Assembly (NCBI GenBank): GCA_014860175.1
Contig: JACZKF010000599.1
Location: forward strand, 1-9,294
Direction: 5' to 3'
Origin: Desulfuromonadales bacterium
GTDB lineage: Bacteria; Desulfobacterota; Desulfuromonadia; Desulfuromonadales; JACZKF01
Length of the DNA stretch: 9,294 bases
The notes under the pieces are model-generated. The model made no database searches and was not told the DNA's origin. It worked only from the letters and a program-made list of their open reading frames with translations. The stretch's first letter is position 1. Every line of letters begins with the position of its first letter. Position numbers and translations under genes: made by a program. Shown here in pieces: positions 1 through 6,714 of this stretch.

Positions 1-799
1 CCATCTCCCTCCCACGGGCGGCAAAGTACTCCGGGGTGGCCAGGTAGAGGTAGCGCCCCTCGACCAGCTGCGGGAAACCGGAATTGGCGAAGGCCGACAG
101 CGGCAGCGGGGAGGCGGCCGCCAGTCGCGGCAGCAACTGCAGCATCTCCCGCGGGCCGCTGCCGCAGTTGGCGCCGAGGACGGTAGCCCCGGCCGCGGTG
201 AGCCGCCCGGCGGCGGTCTCTGCCGATACCCCCTCACGGGTCTGCCCCTCCTGGAGAAAGGCCATCTGCGCCACCGCCGGCAGGCCGAGATCTCTGGCGA
301 TGGCGACGGCGATCTCCAGGTCGGCCAAAGAGGCGAAAGTTTCGAGCAGGAACAGGTCGGCGCCGGCTTCGGCCAGCGCCTCCATCTGGTGGCGCTGGAT
401 GCGTTCCTTGTCGGCGCCGCTCAGCTCCGCCGTCTCGCCGCGGGGGCGCAGCAGGGGGCCGACGGCACCGGCGACAAAGCGGTCGCTGCCGGCCGCCTGG
501 CGAGCCAGGCGAACGCCGGCGGCATTGATCGCCGCCACCTTTTTCTCCAGACCGATCGCCCCCAGAACCAGGGCATTGGCACCGAAGGTATTGGTTTCCA
601 GGATCTGCGCCCCGGCCTGCGCATAGTCGCGGTGGACTTGGACGACCAGCTCCGGCTGCACCAGGTTGAGGTGCTCGAAGCTGGCTTCCAGGGGGACGCC
701 GCGGTTGTAGAGAAGCGTCCCCATGGCGCCATCGCCAACCAGGACCTCACTGGCCAGGCGTTCGAGAAAGCGGCGGGAAGCCGGGTGCTGGTACTCCAT
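1..799 (-). CDS. Homocysteine S-methyltransferase, N-terminal part; probably fused to methylenetetrahydrofolate reductase (partial)
   Basis: Cytoplasmic enzyme that transfers a methyl group to homocysteine to make methionine. The frame opens with ATG at 799 and stays open for 266 codons to the window edge, so the C-terminus is missing. Visible hallmarks of the Hcy-binding TIM barrel are GDGAMGTLLYNRG (residues 22-34), ETNTFGAN (68-75), AGAVGPL, and GANCGSGP with Cys212, the first of the three zinc-ligand cysteines; the later GGCC pair would lie outside. AAAGG about 6 nt upstream is a plausible ribosome binding site. The GDGAMGTLLY-type N-terminus resembles the bifunctional YitJ-like proteins (homocysteine methyltransferase plus MTHFR, about 600 residues) more than classical MetH, but the deciding domains are not in the window. 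A stand-alone methyltransferase is also possible. It follows the heme sensor by 97 nt, with no obvious functional link. Confidence 0.88.
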   Translation of the reverse strand, partial: MEYQHPASRRFLERLASEVLVGDGAMGTLLYNRGVPLEASFEHLNLVQPELVVQVHRDYAQAGAQILETNTFGANALVLGAIGLEKKVAAINAAGVRLARQAAGSDRFVAGAVGPLLRPRGETAELSGADKERIQRHQMEALAEAGADLFLLETFASLADLEIAVAIARDLGLPAVAQMAFLQEGQTREGVSAETAAGRLTAAGATVLGANCGSGPREMLQLLPRLAAASPLPLSAFANSGFPQLVEGRYLYLATPEYFAARGREM

Positions 800-849
800 G
801 CAGACCTTTTGTCGGGGGAAGGGGAGAGGGGGATCCTCTGCGCACTGTT

Positions 850-864
850 CTTTATGCCATAAAG
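850..864. repeat. 15-bp palindrome upstream of the homocysteine methyltransferase gene
   Basis: CTTTATGCCATAAAG has two perfect 7-bp inverted arms around one central base. It lies 50 nt upstream of the methyltransferase start, in the 97-nt spacer after the sensor gene. The position and symmetry fit an operator for a dimeric regulator. With a single central base it is unsuited to forming an RNA hairpin. I see no convincing promoter beside it. Chance is a real alternative. Confidence 0.35.
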
Positions 865-896
865 GGAGAGGGGAAAGAAAGATGTTCGCGCGGCGA

Positions 897-2132
897 TCAG
901 GCCGTTTCGCGCAAAATGGCGGTGTAGAACAGATGCCCTTCCGAATCGGCGACCGAAAGAGAGATTTCCAGCGGGACTGCCGAGCCGTCCAGGCGCCGCC
1001 CGACCAGCCGATGGGTGGTGCGCAGCAGCCTGCCGGCATTCTCCCGCAGATAGGCTTCCCCCCCCAGCTGGTGCAGGGATGGGCATTGCGGGTGGACCAG
1101 CTGGTCGATCGACATCCCCAGCACATCCCGTTTGCTGTAGCCGAAGATCCGCTCCGCCTGGCGGTTGAACAGGATGATCTGGCCATTGGCGAGGAAGGAG
1201 ATGATGCCGTCGCGGGCCGTTTCGGTGAGGAGGCGGAAACGGGATTCGCTCTCCTCCAGATGCGCCGTCTTCTCCCGCAGGTTTTCGATCATCTCATTGA
1301 AGCCGGTAATCAGGGCGCCGATTTCATCCCGACCGCGGGGGGGGATTCTTTCCTCGAAACGGCCGGTGCGGACGATTTCCCGGATCACCCCGCCGAGTTG
1401 TCCCAGCGGGCGGGTGACGGCCTGGCGGATGAGCAGGCTGACGCCGGTGATCAGCGCGAGGAAGATGGCGCCCAGATAAAGGGTGTCGAGGCGCAGGTTA
1501 CCCCAGATCTGGCGGTAGAGCTGGTCCATCGGAATGGTGACCGAGGCGGCGCCGATGACTTCGCCGATCTGGTAATGGTAGGCCTGATCCAGATCTTCCG
1601 GGAACAGCCGCTTGATGTAGTCGGGGGCGGCGCCCGGATCGCCGTGGCACTCCAGACAGCTCTGGTCGGCGGTGAACGACTGCAGGTAGCGAAAAACCCG
1701 TTCATTGTCCACGGTGGTGATGGAAAAGATCTCCCGCCGGGAGGGGTCTTGATAGAAGCGTTGCAGCATCCGCACCTCGAAGGGATCGGGGGCGTTTCTC
1801 GGATTGCGATAGCGGTCGGAGATCTGCCGGATGCGGTAGCCGAGATCTTCGGCGACCCGCTCGCCGATGCGGTTGGAAGCGACCACCGGAATCAACCCAT
1901 AGCGCTCCTCGGACAGCTGGACCCCACCCGACTGATATTCGATGGAGAGGTACTCCCGGGTGCGGATCGCCTCGAAGGCGATAATACGGGCCTTCTCCAC
2001 CGCCTGGTGGAGAATGAAGGCGCGCTGCTGCTGGTAGTTGAGAAAGGTGGTCAGAAGGAAAAAGGAGAGCAGTATCGCCGCGATGATCAGGTTGAATTTG
2101 CCTAGGAGGCCGAGCTTGCGCAGGGGGTTCAT
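897..2132 (-). CDS. Membrane-bound c-type heme sensor (DUF3365/Tll0287-like, HAMP, PAS) without an output domain
   Basis: 411-residue membrane protein. Order of parts: transmembrane helix at about 13-33; a periplasmic region to about 213 with a single CLECH motif (Cys159, Cys162, His163) for covalent c-heme attachment; a second helix at about 215-235; a HAMP linker at about 236-290 (TRPL start, RDEIG in the second helix); and a PAS domain from about 297 to the end, with the typical DGIISF and LFNRQAERIFGYS pattern. The periplasmic part matches the DUF3365/Tll0287-like heme family, whose members sense redox state or small ligands. The protein stops right after the PAS domain (ILRETA, TGA), with no histidine kinase, GGDEF or methyl-accepting domain. 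The 97 nt beyond the stop do not encode a continuation in another frame, so this looks like a natural end. The start is ATG at 2132 with GGAAGG 7 nt upstream. Signal output is presumably through a partner protein (inference). Confidence 0.88.
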   Translation of the reverse strand: MNPLRKLGLLGKFNLIIAAILLSFFLLTTFLNYQQQRAFILHQAVEKARIIAFEAIRTREYLSIEYQSGGVQLSEERYGLIPVVASNRIGERVAEDLGYRIRQISDRYRNPRNAPDPFEVRMLQRFYQDPSRREIFSITTVDNERVFRYLQSFTADQSCLECHGDPGAAPDYIKRLFPEDLDQAYHYQIGEVIGAASVTIPMDQLYRQIWGNLRLDTLYLGAIFLALITGVSLLIRQAVTRPLGQLGGVIREIVRTGRFEERIPPRGRDEIGALITGFNEMIENLREKTAHLEESESRFRLLTETARDGIISFLANGQIILFNRQAERIFGYSKRDVLGMSIDQLVHPQCPSLHQLGGEAYLRENAGRLLRTTHRLVGRRLDGSAVPLEISLSVADSEGHLFYTAILRETA

Positions 2133-2173
2133 CCGCCGACCTTCCTTCTTGCGAGCGGGGAAATAATTTAGTT

Positions 2174-2201
2174 ATTTTACTTTGTTATCACGAATAAGCA
2201 A
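2174..2201 (-). promoter_or_regulatory. Probable sigma-70-type promoter of the heme sensor gene
   Basis: On the minus strand, TTGCTT (2201-2196) is followed after 16 nt by TAAAAT (2179-2174), in a distinctly AT-rich patch within GC-rich surroundings. It lies between the Nudix stop at 2207 and the sensor start at 2132, giving a leader of roughly 35 nt. This suggests the sensor can be transcribed separately from the operon upstream. Confidence 0.5.
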
Positions 2202-2206
2202 GGCTC

Positions 2207-2785
2207 TCAACGGATCTCGGCCGGGGCGGGGGGGAGACGCTGCAGAAACAGCCGGAGGATGGCGGCGGTCAGCCCCCAGATCACGTGCCCGCCGACGGTA
2301 TAAAAGTCAACCGGACAGCTGCGGCCGCGGTGCTGCCAGTTTTCCTGCCGGTAGATGGTCGGATCGCTGAAGGCGGCCAGCGGCAGGACGATCACCTCGG
2401 CAATCTCCTGCGGACAGGGGCGCAGGGGATAGGGCCAGGAGATCAGGCCGACGAAGGGGACGACATGAAAATTGTGCACCGAGGCAAAATCGTCGAGCCG
2501 CCCCACCGTGGTGACATCGGCCGGGTGCAGGCCGATCTCTTCCTCGGCCTCCCGCAAGGCGGTGGCCAGCAGATCACGATCCTGCGGATGCCTGGCGCCA
2601 CCGGGAAAGGAGATCTCCCCTTGATGGTGAGGGAGATGGTCGGTACGGCGGGTGAACAGGAGATACTCCTGCTCCTCCTGCAGCAGCACCGGCACCAGCA
2701 CCGCCGCTTCCCGTTGGCCACCGACGACGATGCTCCGACAGGGGTGGGCGTCCAGGGCGCGGCGCAGCGCCTCGGGGTCGAGCAT
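2207..2785 (-). CDS. Nudix hydrolase, CoA pyrophosphatase type (NudL-like)
   Basis: 192-residue cytoplasmic Nudix protein of the family that cleaves coenzyme A and acyl-CoAs to 3'-phosphoadenosine phosphate plus (acyl-)phosphopantetheine. Two motifs are visible. The family-specific NuCoA motif spans residues 42-63 (LLFTRR, then L..HHG-like HHQGEISFPGG). The Nudix catalytic helix follows as TALREAEEEIGL (75-86), with metal-binding candidates Glu79, Glu82 and Glu83. Length fits the family (about 190-210). Its ATG shares one base with the rpe stop (TGATG), and I see no Shine-Dalgarno sequence just upstream, so its translation is probably coupled to rpe. It is the last gene of the def-led operon; the next gene has its own promoter. 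Substrate is inferred from the NuCoA motif, and other Nudix activities are not excluded. Confidence 0.88.
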   Translation of the reverse strand: MLDPEALRRALDAHPCRSIVVGGQREAAVLVPVLLQEEQEYLLFTRRTDHLPHHQGEISFPGGARHPQDRDLLATALREAEEEIGLHPADVTTVGRLDDFASVHNFHVVPFVGLISWPYPLRPCPQEIAEVIVLPLAAFSDPTIYRQENWQHRGRSCPVDFYTVGGHVIWGLTAAILRLFLQRLPPAPAEIR

Positions 2786-3450
2786 CAGACGGTGACGGAG
2801 ACGGCGCTGCGCCGCAAGGCGGCAATGGTGGCGCCGTAGTCGGGGGTGTTAAAGACGGCACTGCCGGCGACAAAGACGTCGGCGCCGGCGGCGGCAATCT
2901 GCCGGATGTTCTCCACCTTCACCCCGCCGTCGACCTCCAGTTCCACCGACAGCCGGCGCTGCTCGATCTGCTGGCGCAGGGCAGCGATCTTCGCCAGGCA
3001 GGCGGGGATGAAGCTCTGACCGCCAAAGCCCGGATTGACGCTCATCACCAGCACCAGGTCGAGGTCGTCGAGGATCACCTCCAGAGCTCCCACCGGGGTG
3101 GCGGGATTGAGGGAAATCCCCGCCTTCTTCCCCAGGCTGCGGATCAGCTGGACGGTGCGGTGCAGGTGGGCGCTCGCTTCAGCGTGGACAGTGATGATGT
3201 CGGCGCCGGCCGCCGCGAAATCGGGGATGTAGCGGTCGGGGTTTTCGATCATCAGGTGCACGTCGAGGGGGAGTCGGGTGACCTGGCGCAAGGCCGCAAC
3301 TACCGGTGGGCCGATGGTGAGGTTGGGGACGAAGTGGCCGTCCATTACGTCGACATGGATGTAGTCGGCGCCGCCGGCCTCGAGGGCGCGCACCTCCTCC
3401 CCCAGGCGGGCGAAGTCGGCGGAGAGAATGGAAGGGGCGATTTTGATCAT
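2785..3450 (-). CDS. rpe: Ribulose-phosphate 3-epimerase
   Basis: 221-residue TIM-barrel enzyme interconverting D-ribulose 5-phosphate and D-xylulose 5-phosphate in the pentose phosphate pathway (cytoplasm). Full length for the family. It begins with the usual KIAPSILSADF. The metal site and catalytic residues are visible: His32 and Asp34 in HVDVMDGHFVPN, His65 in DVHLM, and Asp174 in EVDGG. MSVNPGFGGQ (136-145) is the family signature, and VAGSAVF near the end is the phosphate-binding loop. The ATG at 3450 has AAGGGAG about 6 nt upstream. It lies 114 nt after rsmB, across a spacer carrying an inverted repeat, and overlaps the following Nudix gene by one base. Confidence 0.97.
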   Translation of the reverse strand: MIKIAPSILSADFARLGEEVRALEAGGADYIHVDVMDGHFVPNLTIGPPVVAALRQVTRLPLDVHLMIENPDRYIPDFAAAGADIITVHAEASAHLHRTVQLIRSLGKKAGISLNPATPVGALEVILDDLDLVLVMSVNPGFGGQSFIPACLAKIAALRQQIEQRRLSVELEVDGGVKVENIRQIAAAGADVFVAGSAVFNTPDYGATIAALRRSAVSVTV

Positions 3451-3470
3451 GGCTTCTCCCTTGCAAAATC

Positions 3471-3568
3471 GTGATCAGTGACCAGTGATGAGTAATGGGT
3501 GTTTGGCCATTAAGGTAGCATAGAGTGGTTGCCGGTTTACATCTCACTTATCACAGGTTACATATCAC
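3471..3568. repeat. Imperfect 23-bp inverted repeat enclosing a small hairpin, between rsmB and rpe
   Basis: The left arm (3471-3493, starting GTGATCAGTGACC) and the reverse complement of the right arm (3546-3568, starting GTGATATGTAACC) match at 18 of 23 positions without gaps. The arms enclose 52 nt. Overlapping the end of the left arm and running into this interval, TAATGG (3493-3498) and CCATTA (3507-3512) form a further 6-bp inverted repeat. The right arm covers the stop codon of rsmB. The composition is visibly different from the GC-rich genes around it. It could be a small dispersed intergenic repeat, an mRNA processing or stability element in the operon transcript, or a remnant of an inserted element. 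No terminator U-tract follows. Confidence 0.6.
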
Positions 3569-4923
3569 GCCTTTTGTTTATCCAGCCTGACGGCAAAAAA
3601 AGCATCCATCCCGCCGTGGCGGTGGGGGAAGGTGCGCAGGCGGCCGTGCTCGTCAAACAACGGATGCCAGCTGGCCGGCACGCTGTGGCGCAGGTCGTGC
3701 AGCGTAAACTCGGGGTGGGCGGTGAGGAAGGCGCCGACGACCCCCGTCGTCTCCTCCGGCGTCGAGGTGCAGACCGAATAAAGCAGGGTGCCGCCGGGGC
3801 GCACCAGGGGGGCGACATTGCCAAGCAAGGTACGTTGCAACTCTGCCAGTTGCGGCAGGTCGGCGGCCCGGCGGCGCCAGCGGATCTCCGGGTTGCGCCG
3901 CAGCACCCCGAGGCCGCTGCAGGGGGCATCGAGCAGGACCCGGTCAAAGCTCTCCGGCGGGAGGAAGTCGGGGGGGGTGGTGAGGTCCCAGGGGCGCTGC
4001 TCGATCTGCTCGGCGCCCAGGCGCCGGGCTCCTTCGGCAATCAGCGCGACCCGTTGCGGGTGCAGGTCGAGGGCGAGCAGGCGCGCGCGGTTGCCGCTCA
4101 GGGCGGCGATATGGGTCGTCTTGCCGCCGGGGGCGGCGCAGGCGTCGAGGATCTCCTCTCCGGCCTGCGGCCCGAGCAGGTGGGCAATCAGCATGCTCGC
4201 CTCGTCCTGGACCTGGTACCACCCTTCAGCCCCGCCAGGGAGGGGGTTGGTGCCACGGGCGGTCAGAACGACCCCTTCCGGGGCATAGCCGGTGGGGACA
4301 CCTTCATGGCCGGCCTGCTGCAGCGCCTGCAGGTAGTCGGGGCGGGAAATTTTCAGGGTATTGACCCGCAAGGTGAAGGGGGCCGGGGAGAGCAGAGCCC
4401 CGGCCAGGGCGATCGCCTCCTCGGTACCGAGCTCGGCCAGCCAGCGCCGCGCAAGCCACGACGGAAGGGAGAGGGCGTACTCCAGGTGCCCGGCCGGATC
4501 GGTGGCCGCATCGGGCCAGGGGATCTCGTCTCGCTGCCGCCCCAGGGCCCGCAGGATGCCGTTGAGAAAGCCGGTAGCCCGCTCCAGATTCTCCCGCCGT
4601 GCCAGCTCCACCGTCGTATGGACGGCGGCCCGGTCGGGGACCCGGTCGAGACAGAGGATCTGATAGGCTCCCAGTCGCAGCAGCCACAAGACCTTTGACT
4701 CGAGTTTGGCCAGCGGCTGACGACAGCAGCGGCTCAGGGCGAAGTCGAGGCGGCCGAGCTGGCGCAGGATTCCATAGACCAGTTCCGTCGTCAGTCCCCG
4801 GTCGCGGGGTTCGAGCTGCGGCACGGCGGCCAGAGCGCTGTCGAGGGCGAGATCGGAAAAAGCCCCCGCCTCCACCCGCAGCAGCACATCCAGGGCAATT
4901 TTTCGTGGGTCGGCAAACTTCAA
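3565..4923 (-). CDS. rsmB: 16S rRNA (cytosine-967-C5)-methyltransferase RsmB
   Basis: 452-residue cytoplasmic enzyme that uses S-adenosylmethionine to methylate C5 of cytosine 967 (E. coli numbering) in 16S rRNA. An N-terminal NusB-like RNA-binding domain (about 1-145, with ELVYGILRQ and TVELARRE) is followed by a Rossmann-fold methyltransferase domain. Visible motifs: the SAM loop DACAAPGGKTTH (260-271), DAPCSGLG with Cys335 (332-339), and YSVC ending in Cys385, the nucleophile position in motif VI (usually TC). GGMDAFFAV near the C-terminus is also typical. The frame starts with TTG at 4923: no ATG or GTG lies between the in-frame upstream stop and the conserved FADPRKIALDVL, and the Shine-Dalgarno match is weak. 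It follows the DUF116 gene by 33 nt, in an operon with other translation genes. Confidence 0.96.
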   Translation of the reverse strand: MKFADPRKIALDVLLRVEAGAFSDLALDSALAAVPQLEPRDRGLTTELVYGILRQLGRLDFALSRCCRQPLAKLESKVLWLLRLGAYQILCLDRVPDRAAVHTTVELARRENLERATGFLNGILRALGRQRDEIPWPDAATDPAGHLEYALSLPSWLARRWLAELGTEEAIALAGALLSPAPFTLRVNTLKISRPDYLQALQQAGHEGVPTGYAPEGVVLTARGTNPLPGGAEGWYQVQDEASMLIAHLLGPQAGEEILDACAAPGGKTTHIAALSGNRARLLALDLHPQRVALIAEGARRLGAEQIEQRPWDLTTPPDFLPPESFDRVLLDAPCSGLGVLRRNPEIRWRRRAADLPQLAELQRTLLGNVAPLVRPGGTLLYSVCTSTPEETTGVVGAFLTAHPEFTLHDLRHSVPASWHPLFDEHGRLRTFPHRHGGMDAFFAVRLDKQKA

Positions 4924-4950
4924 GATAGTCTCTAGTGGTCAGGGGAGGGT

Positions 4951-4964
4951 GCCCCTTCAGGGGC
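4951..4964 (-). other. Small GC hairpin over the DUF116 stop codon
   Basis: On the minus strand GCCCC-TGAA-GGGGC forms a 5-bp stem with a 4-base loop, and the loop holds the TGA stop of the DUF116 gene. It lies just before the 33-nt gap to the TTG-initiated rsmB gene. It could affect the junction, but the stem is short and may be incidental. Confidence 0.3.
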
Positions 4965-5769
4965 GGGCGATCTCGGGTTTGGCACTGGTGGCGCCGGTGA
5001 CATGCTCGTCCAGGGCGCGGGTAATTTCCTCCAGGACGATGCTGGTGTTGAAACAGGGACCGTGCGGTCGACGGTTGAGGATGCCGATCACCGGCAGCGG
5101 ATAGGCGTCACGGATGCCGGAAGTGAGGTCCCGCTCGCAGGCGACGGCGAGGATGAAACGGGGGCGCTTCTCCACAATGAGCTTGCGGGCCAGGGTGCCA
5201 CCGGTGGCGACCGCAATGGCGATGCCGCGGTTGCGGGCCAACTCGGCCAGATCACTGATGCCGCACTGGCCACAGCGGACGCATTTGTCGACGTCGCCGG
5301 TGATCTTGATCGCGCAGTCAAAAAGCTGAATGCAGTGCGGCAGCAGGATCAGCGCCTGGCTGGCGCTCACCCGCAGGCGCTTGGCGCGCACCAGCTGGTT
5401 GTTGAGGGCGATGAACGACTGCTGCAGGGTGTCGCGATCGATGCCGGCCAGGCGCCCGAGTCCGATAATGGCCGGGAACAGATATTTGATGACCACTCCC
5501 CGCAGGCGCTGGGAGAAGAAGAGGTCCCGGCCGGTGAGCAGGGTCAGGATAAGCAATCCCAGGCCGCTGACGATCAGCAAAGAGATGGCCGCCAAGGCGG
5601 TGCCGAAGAGAATCGGCAGCAGCGGATGAATGCGGTTGAGGCCGAAGCTCGGCACCCACCAGAGGAGGAAGGCGCCGCCCAGGACGCCGGCACAGGCGAC
5701 ACTGAGCAGGCCGATGAACAGCCGCTTGCGCGGCTGCTCGTCATGGCGGTGATCGACGCTAGGGTCCAC
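4957..5769 (-). CDS. DUF116 family membrane protein with a cysteine cluster, function unknown
   Basis: 270 residues. Two hydrophobic segments (about 16-40 and 48-78) anchor the N-terminus in the membrane. The remainder is a soluble domain of the DUF116 type. It contains PHCIQLFDC (Cys146, Cys152) followed by DKCVRCGQCG (Cys163, Cys166, Cys169). It also has Cys211 in AVACERD and Cys239 in HGPCFNT. The CxxCxxC spacing suggests an iron-sulfur cluster or other metal site, but no binding has been shown here. The start is GTG at 5769, directly abutting the fmt stop (TGAGTG), with GGAG about 7 nt upstream. Its place between fmt and rsmB suggests co-expression with translation-initiation genes. I recognise the family but not a function; a link to formyl-Met or rRNA modification would be guesswork. 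Confidence 0.88.
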   Translation of the reverse strand: MDPSVDHRHDEQPRKRLFIGLLSVACAGVLGGAFLLWWVPSFGLNRIHPLLPILFGTALAAISLLIVSGLGLLILTLLTGRDLFFSQRLRGVVIKYLFPAIIGLGRLAGIDRDTLQQSFIALNNQLVRAKRLRVSASQALILLPHCIQLFDCAIKITGDVDKCVRCGQCGISDLAELARNRGIAIAVATGGTLARKLIVEKRPRFILAVACERDLTSGIRDAYPLPVIGILNRRPHGPCFNTSIVLEEITRALDEHVTGATSAKPEIARP

Positions 5770-6714
5770 TCAAGACTCCAGGCGGCTGCCGGGGGGGAGG
5801 GGGTGGCCGCGCAGGAACTCGGCCGCCGCCAGACGCCTCTTGCCAGGGAGCTGCAGTTCGCCGATATTCAGCGCTCCGTCGCCGCAGGCCACCAGCACCC
5901 CCTCGGGGCCGGAGCGAAGGACCGTCCCCGGCTCGCCGCAGTGGTATTCCACCGTGGTGCGGGCAATCTTGAGCATCTCGCCAGCGAAGAACGTGTAGGC
6001 CCCGGGCCAGGGGTCGAGGCCACGCACCTGGTTGTGCAGAGCCGCTGCCGGTCGTTGCCAATCGAGGCGGCCATCCTCTTTCTGCAGCATCGGCGCATAG
6101 GTGCTCTTGGCATCATCCTGGGGCTCGGGTTTGAGGGTGCCGGCGCAGAGCCGGCTCAGAGTCTCCTCCATCGCCTCCCGGCCGAGGAGGGCCAGGCGGT
6201 CGTGCAGCTCGCCGGCGGTCTCCCGTTGGCCGATGGGGACCGACTTCTTGACCAGCATCGGTCCGGTATCGAGTCCGACGTCCATCAGCATGGTGGTGAT
6301 GCCGGTGACCGTCTCCCCTTCCATGATCGCCTTGTTGATCGGGGCGGCGCCGCGATAGCGGGGGAGGAGCGACGCATGGACGTTGATGCAGCCGTAACGG
6401 GGGATCTCCAGCACGCTCTTGGGGAGGATCTGCCCGTAAGCGACCACGACAATCAACTCGGGGGCGAGCCGCCGCAACTCCTCCACCGCCGCCGGATCGC
6501 GCAGCTTGGGCGGCTGATGCACCGGGCAGCCGAGGCTGGTGGCCAGAATCTTGACCGGTGGCGGGGTAAGGATGTTCCCTCGCCCCTTGGGGCGGTCGGG
6601 CTGGGTAAAGACCGCGGCCAGATTCACCCCGGCATCGATCAGCCCCTGCAGGGTCGGAATGGCGAACTCCGGAGTCCCCATGAATACCGTGCGCAGGTGC
6701 CGCCGGTTGATCAT
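5770..6714 (-). CDS. fmt: Methionyl-tRNA formyltransferase
   Basis: 314-residue cytoplasmic enzyme that transfers the formyl group of 10-formyltetrahydrofolate to initiator Met-tRNA. The N-terminal Rossmann-type domain carries VFMGTPEFA (10-18), VVAYGQILP (90-98) and the catalytic stretch INVHASLLPRYRGAAPI (110-126) with Asn111 and His113; Asp149 in DVGLDTG is the third catalytic residue. The C-terminal tRNA-binding domain includes RGLDPWPGAY. I start at ATG 6714, which gives MINRRHLRTVFMG and overlaps the def stop as ATGA, with GGAG 5 nt upstream. A longer frame from 6750 would run into def and adds an alanine-rich tail atypical of the family. Length matches the family (about 310-315). Coupled to def, with the opposing function of formylation versus deformylation. 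Confidence 0.97.
   Translation of the reverse strand: MINRRHLRTVFMGTPEFAIPTLQGLIDAGVNLAAVFTQPDRPKGRGNILTPPPVKILATSLGCPVHQPPKLRDPAAVEELRRLAPELIVVVAYGQILPKSVLEIPRYGCINVHASLLPRYRGAAPINKAIMEGETVTGITTMLMDVGLDTGPMLVKKSVPIGQRETAGELHDRLALLGREAMEETLSRLCAGTLKPEPQDDAKSTYAPMLQKEDGRLDWQRPAAALHNQVRGLDPWPGAYTFFAGEMLKIARTTVEYHCGEPGTVLRSGPEGVLVACGDGALNIGELQLPGKRRLAAAEFLRGHPLPPGSRLES

Noticed and set aside
845..862. Possible sigma-54 (-24/-12) promoter around TGGCATAAAGAACAGTGC on the minus strand
   Set aside because: The GG and GC elements are three bases too far apart for the required 10-nt spacing, so the match is not acceptable.
821..873. Direct repeat of GGGAGAGGGG (822-831 and 864-873) downstream of the sensor gene
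   Set aside because: It is purine-only low-complexity sequence and two short copies can arise by chance. No duplicated gene ends or element borders accompany it.
723..2105. A 460-codon plus-strand open frame opposite the heme sensor
   Set aside because: It is the shadow of a minus-strand gene with recognisable transmembrane helices, CLECH, HAMP and PAS. No motif or ribosome binding site supports the plus-strand reading.
3451..3564. Separate promoter for rpe in the rsmB-rpe spacer
   Set aside because: TATGCT occurs on the minus strand, but no -35-like hexamer is present at suitable spacing, so I do not call a promoter.
3529..4698. Plus-strand open frame opposite rsmB
   Set aside because: It is antisense to well-supported RsmB motifs and its translation resembles no protein family I know.
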